Source: a virus
Reading direction: 5' to 3' (one strand)
Virus record (IMG/VR): IMGVR_UViG_3300020578_000343
Coordinates: 1-28,067 of that record
DNA length: 28,067 bases
The position numbers and the translations under genes are program-made. Shown one piece after another: positions 27,399 to 28,067 of the stretch (the first letter of the stretch is position 1; every line of letters starts with the position of its first letter). A model generated the notes under the pieces. That model searched no databases, was not told the origin of the DNA, and worked only from the letters and a program-made list of their open reading frames with translations.

Positions 27399-27523
27399 TG
27401 AAAGATTTTTGGACACTTCTAATTATTTTAGGACTTGTCATCACTCTTGGTGTAACAGTCATCTATGTTATCTCTAATTTTGGATTAATCGATCCTGGTT
27501 CAGGTGCAAATTTAGGTACATAG
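27398..27523 (+). CDS. 41-residue membrane protein
   Basis: Starts on TAATG overlap. MKDFWTLLIILGLVITLGVT, then VIYVISNFGLIDPGSGANLG: one membrane helix with a short outer tail. It follows the zinc-ribbon gene and precedes another membrane gene. Unknown function. Confidence 0.55.
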   Translation: MKDFWTLLIILGLVITLGVTVIYVISNFGLIDPGSGANLGT

Positions 27524-27524
27524 C

Positions 27525-27716
27525 ATGAAGACTGTAGAAAAAATTTGGGCACGAGCTACTGGTCATCTTATGGGACAGAATGATGAAGACCGTCCAGATG
27601 TGCCAATACTTACGGTCAAAGAAGCAAGGATAGCATTATTCTTTAAAACATTTTGGGTGATCATACATATTGTTACTTGTTTTTTTATCATGGCTAATAT
27701 CATACATCATTGGTAA
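27525..27716 (+). CDS. Conserved phage membrane protein
   Basis: 63 residues. WARATGHLMGQNDEDRPDVP then LTVKEARIALFFKTFWVIIH, VTCFFIMANIIHHW: a soluble N-terminus and one long membrane helix near the C-terminus. I recognise this arrangement (GHL.GQ..EDRPDVP and WVIIHI.TC) from T4-like marine phages, where it is uncharacterised. Confidence 0.75.
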   Translation: MKTVEKIWARATGHLMGQNDEDRPDVPILTVKEARIALFFKTFWVIIHIVTCFFIMANIIHHW

Positions 27717-27767
27717 TGAAACATCCAATACGACAATGGACTGCCAAATAAAAATTTATAAAGACTA

Positions 27768-28067
27768 ATGACTATGAATATAAATGATAAAATTAAACAG
27801 TATCAGAATATACTCAGCACTTTCAATGATAACACTGAACGATATAGATTCTTAATTGATATTGCTCGTAAAGCAAAACCATTTCCAGAGGAATACCGAT
27901 TAGATACTTTTAAGGTGAGAGGATGTATGAGTCAGGTGTGGCTTGTACCTAAACTTGAAGAAGGTTTAATAAAATATTTTAGTGACAGTGATGCAATGAT
28001 TGTTAAAGGTACAGTTGCACTGGTAAGTGATATCTATTCAGATAGCACAGCCAAAGAAATAATTGAA
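27768..28067 (+). CDS. sufE: SufE-like sulfur acceptor protein, cut by window end
   Basis: The frame is open to the window edge (100 codons). It starts at ATG 27768 or 27774; neither has a strong ribosome-binding site. ERYRFLIDIARKAKPFPEEY, then FKVRGCMSQVWLVPK with the active-site cysteine, then YFSDSDAMIVKGTVALVSDIYS and AKEIIE follow SufE/CsdE order. SufE takes persulfide sulfur from the cysteine desulfurase SufS and passes it to the Fe-S scaffold. A phage copy would support host Fe-S assembly; the partners must be host proteins or lie outside the window. Confidence 0.85.
   Translation, partial: MTMNINDKIKQYQNILSTFNDNTERYRFLIDIARKAKPFPEEYRLDTFKVRGCMSQVWLVPKLEEGLIKYFSDSDAMIVKGTVALVSDIYSDSTAKEIIE

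Noticed and set aside
27716-27748. Ten-residue frame (MKHPIRQWTAK) coupled to the preceding stop
   Set aside because: Too short to support beyond the TAATG overlap, and no ribosome-binding site.
1-28067. CRISPR array, transposon or integrase
   Set aside because: No regularly spaced repeat-spacer units, terminal inverted repeats, transposase or integrase motifs were seen; the 17-bp repeats have irregular orientation and lie at promoters.

Overview
The window reads as part of the genome of a large, T4-like (myovirus-type) bacteriophage, most likely marine. Every supported gene lies on the + strand. Genes are packed with ATGA or TAATG overlaps, the DNA is A+T-rich, and several T4-type genes sit close together: an RNase H-like 5'-3' nuclease (T4 rnh type), a late-transcription coactivator resembling gp33, PhoH, a PD-(D/E)XK nuclease, dCMP deaminase and many short conserved phage proteins. 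No photosynthesis gene is present, so a cyanobacterial host is neither shown nor excluded.

Layout. (1) 1-2879: surface-sugar or modification genes, namely three glycosyltransferases (the first truncated by the window edge, then a GT29 sialyltransferase-like enzyme and a GT4 enzyme) and a class I methyltransferase. (2) 2851-2972: repeat array A and a promoter. (3) 2980-9520: an operon-like run of small unknown genes, a SWIM zinc-finger protein, RNase H, PhoH and a RecB-like nuclease. (4) 9564-11754: two SprT-like metallopeptidase paralogues flanking a separately promoted and terminated putative DNA-binding protein, dCMP deaminase and the gp33-like factor. (5) 11754-14534: a carbamoyltransferase locus in the odd order N-domain, C-domain, second N-domain. 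(6) 14689-15266: repeat array B, two promoters and a structured leader. (7) 15267-22702: 24 tRNA genes covering every amino acid except Phe, with genes set between them: a flavin-dependent halogenase, two small membrane proteins, unknown proteins, a methyltransferase and three tandem 2OG-Fe(II) oxygenases. (8) 22724-25468: small phage genes, a P-loop kinase-like protein, an HNH endonuclease and an Asp/Asn-hydroxylase-like oxygenase. (9) 25422-25522: repeat array C and a promoter. (10) 25549-28067: small genes, many with one membrane helix, and the start of a SufE-like gene cut by the window end.

The most striking signals are as follows. First, a modular regulatory element occurs three times: 17-bp repeats related to GTAACTCCTTGATTCTA, in fixed spacing and both orientations, sit just upstream of sigma70-type promoters with 16-bp spacers. 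It resembles in concept the promoter/stem-loop cassettes known from other T4-type phages. Second, the carbamoyltransferase is split and reduplicated. Third, the tRNA array is nearly complete and has peculiar members: an initiator-like tRNA-Met, two tRNAs with G at position 55, one tRNA without encoded CCA, and stop codons of genes lying inside tRNA genes. It also contains a tRNA-sized structured spacer that is not a normal tRNA.

Functional picture (inference): early promoters with shared operator-like arrays would drive replication/host-takeover genes and tRNAs. The oxygenases, halogenase, carbamoyltransferase, glycosyltransferases and methyltransferases form a rich small-molecule, glycan, protein or DNA modification set whose substrates cannot be read from the sequence.
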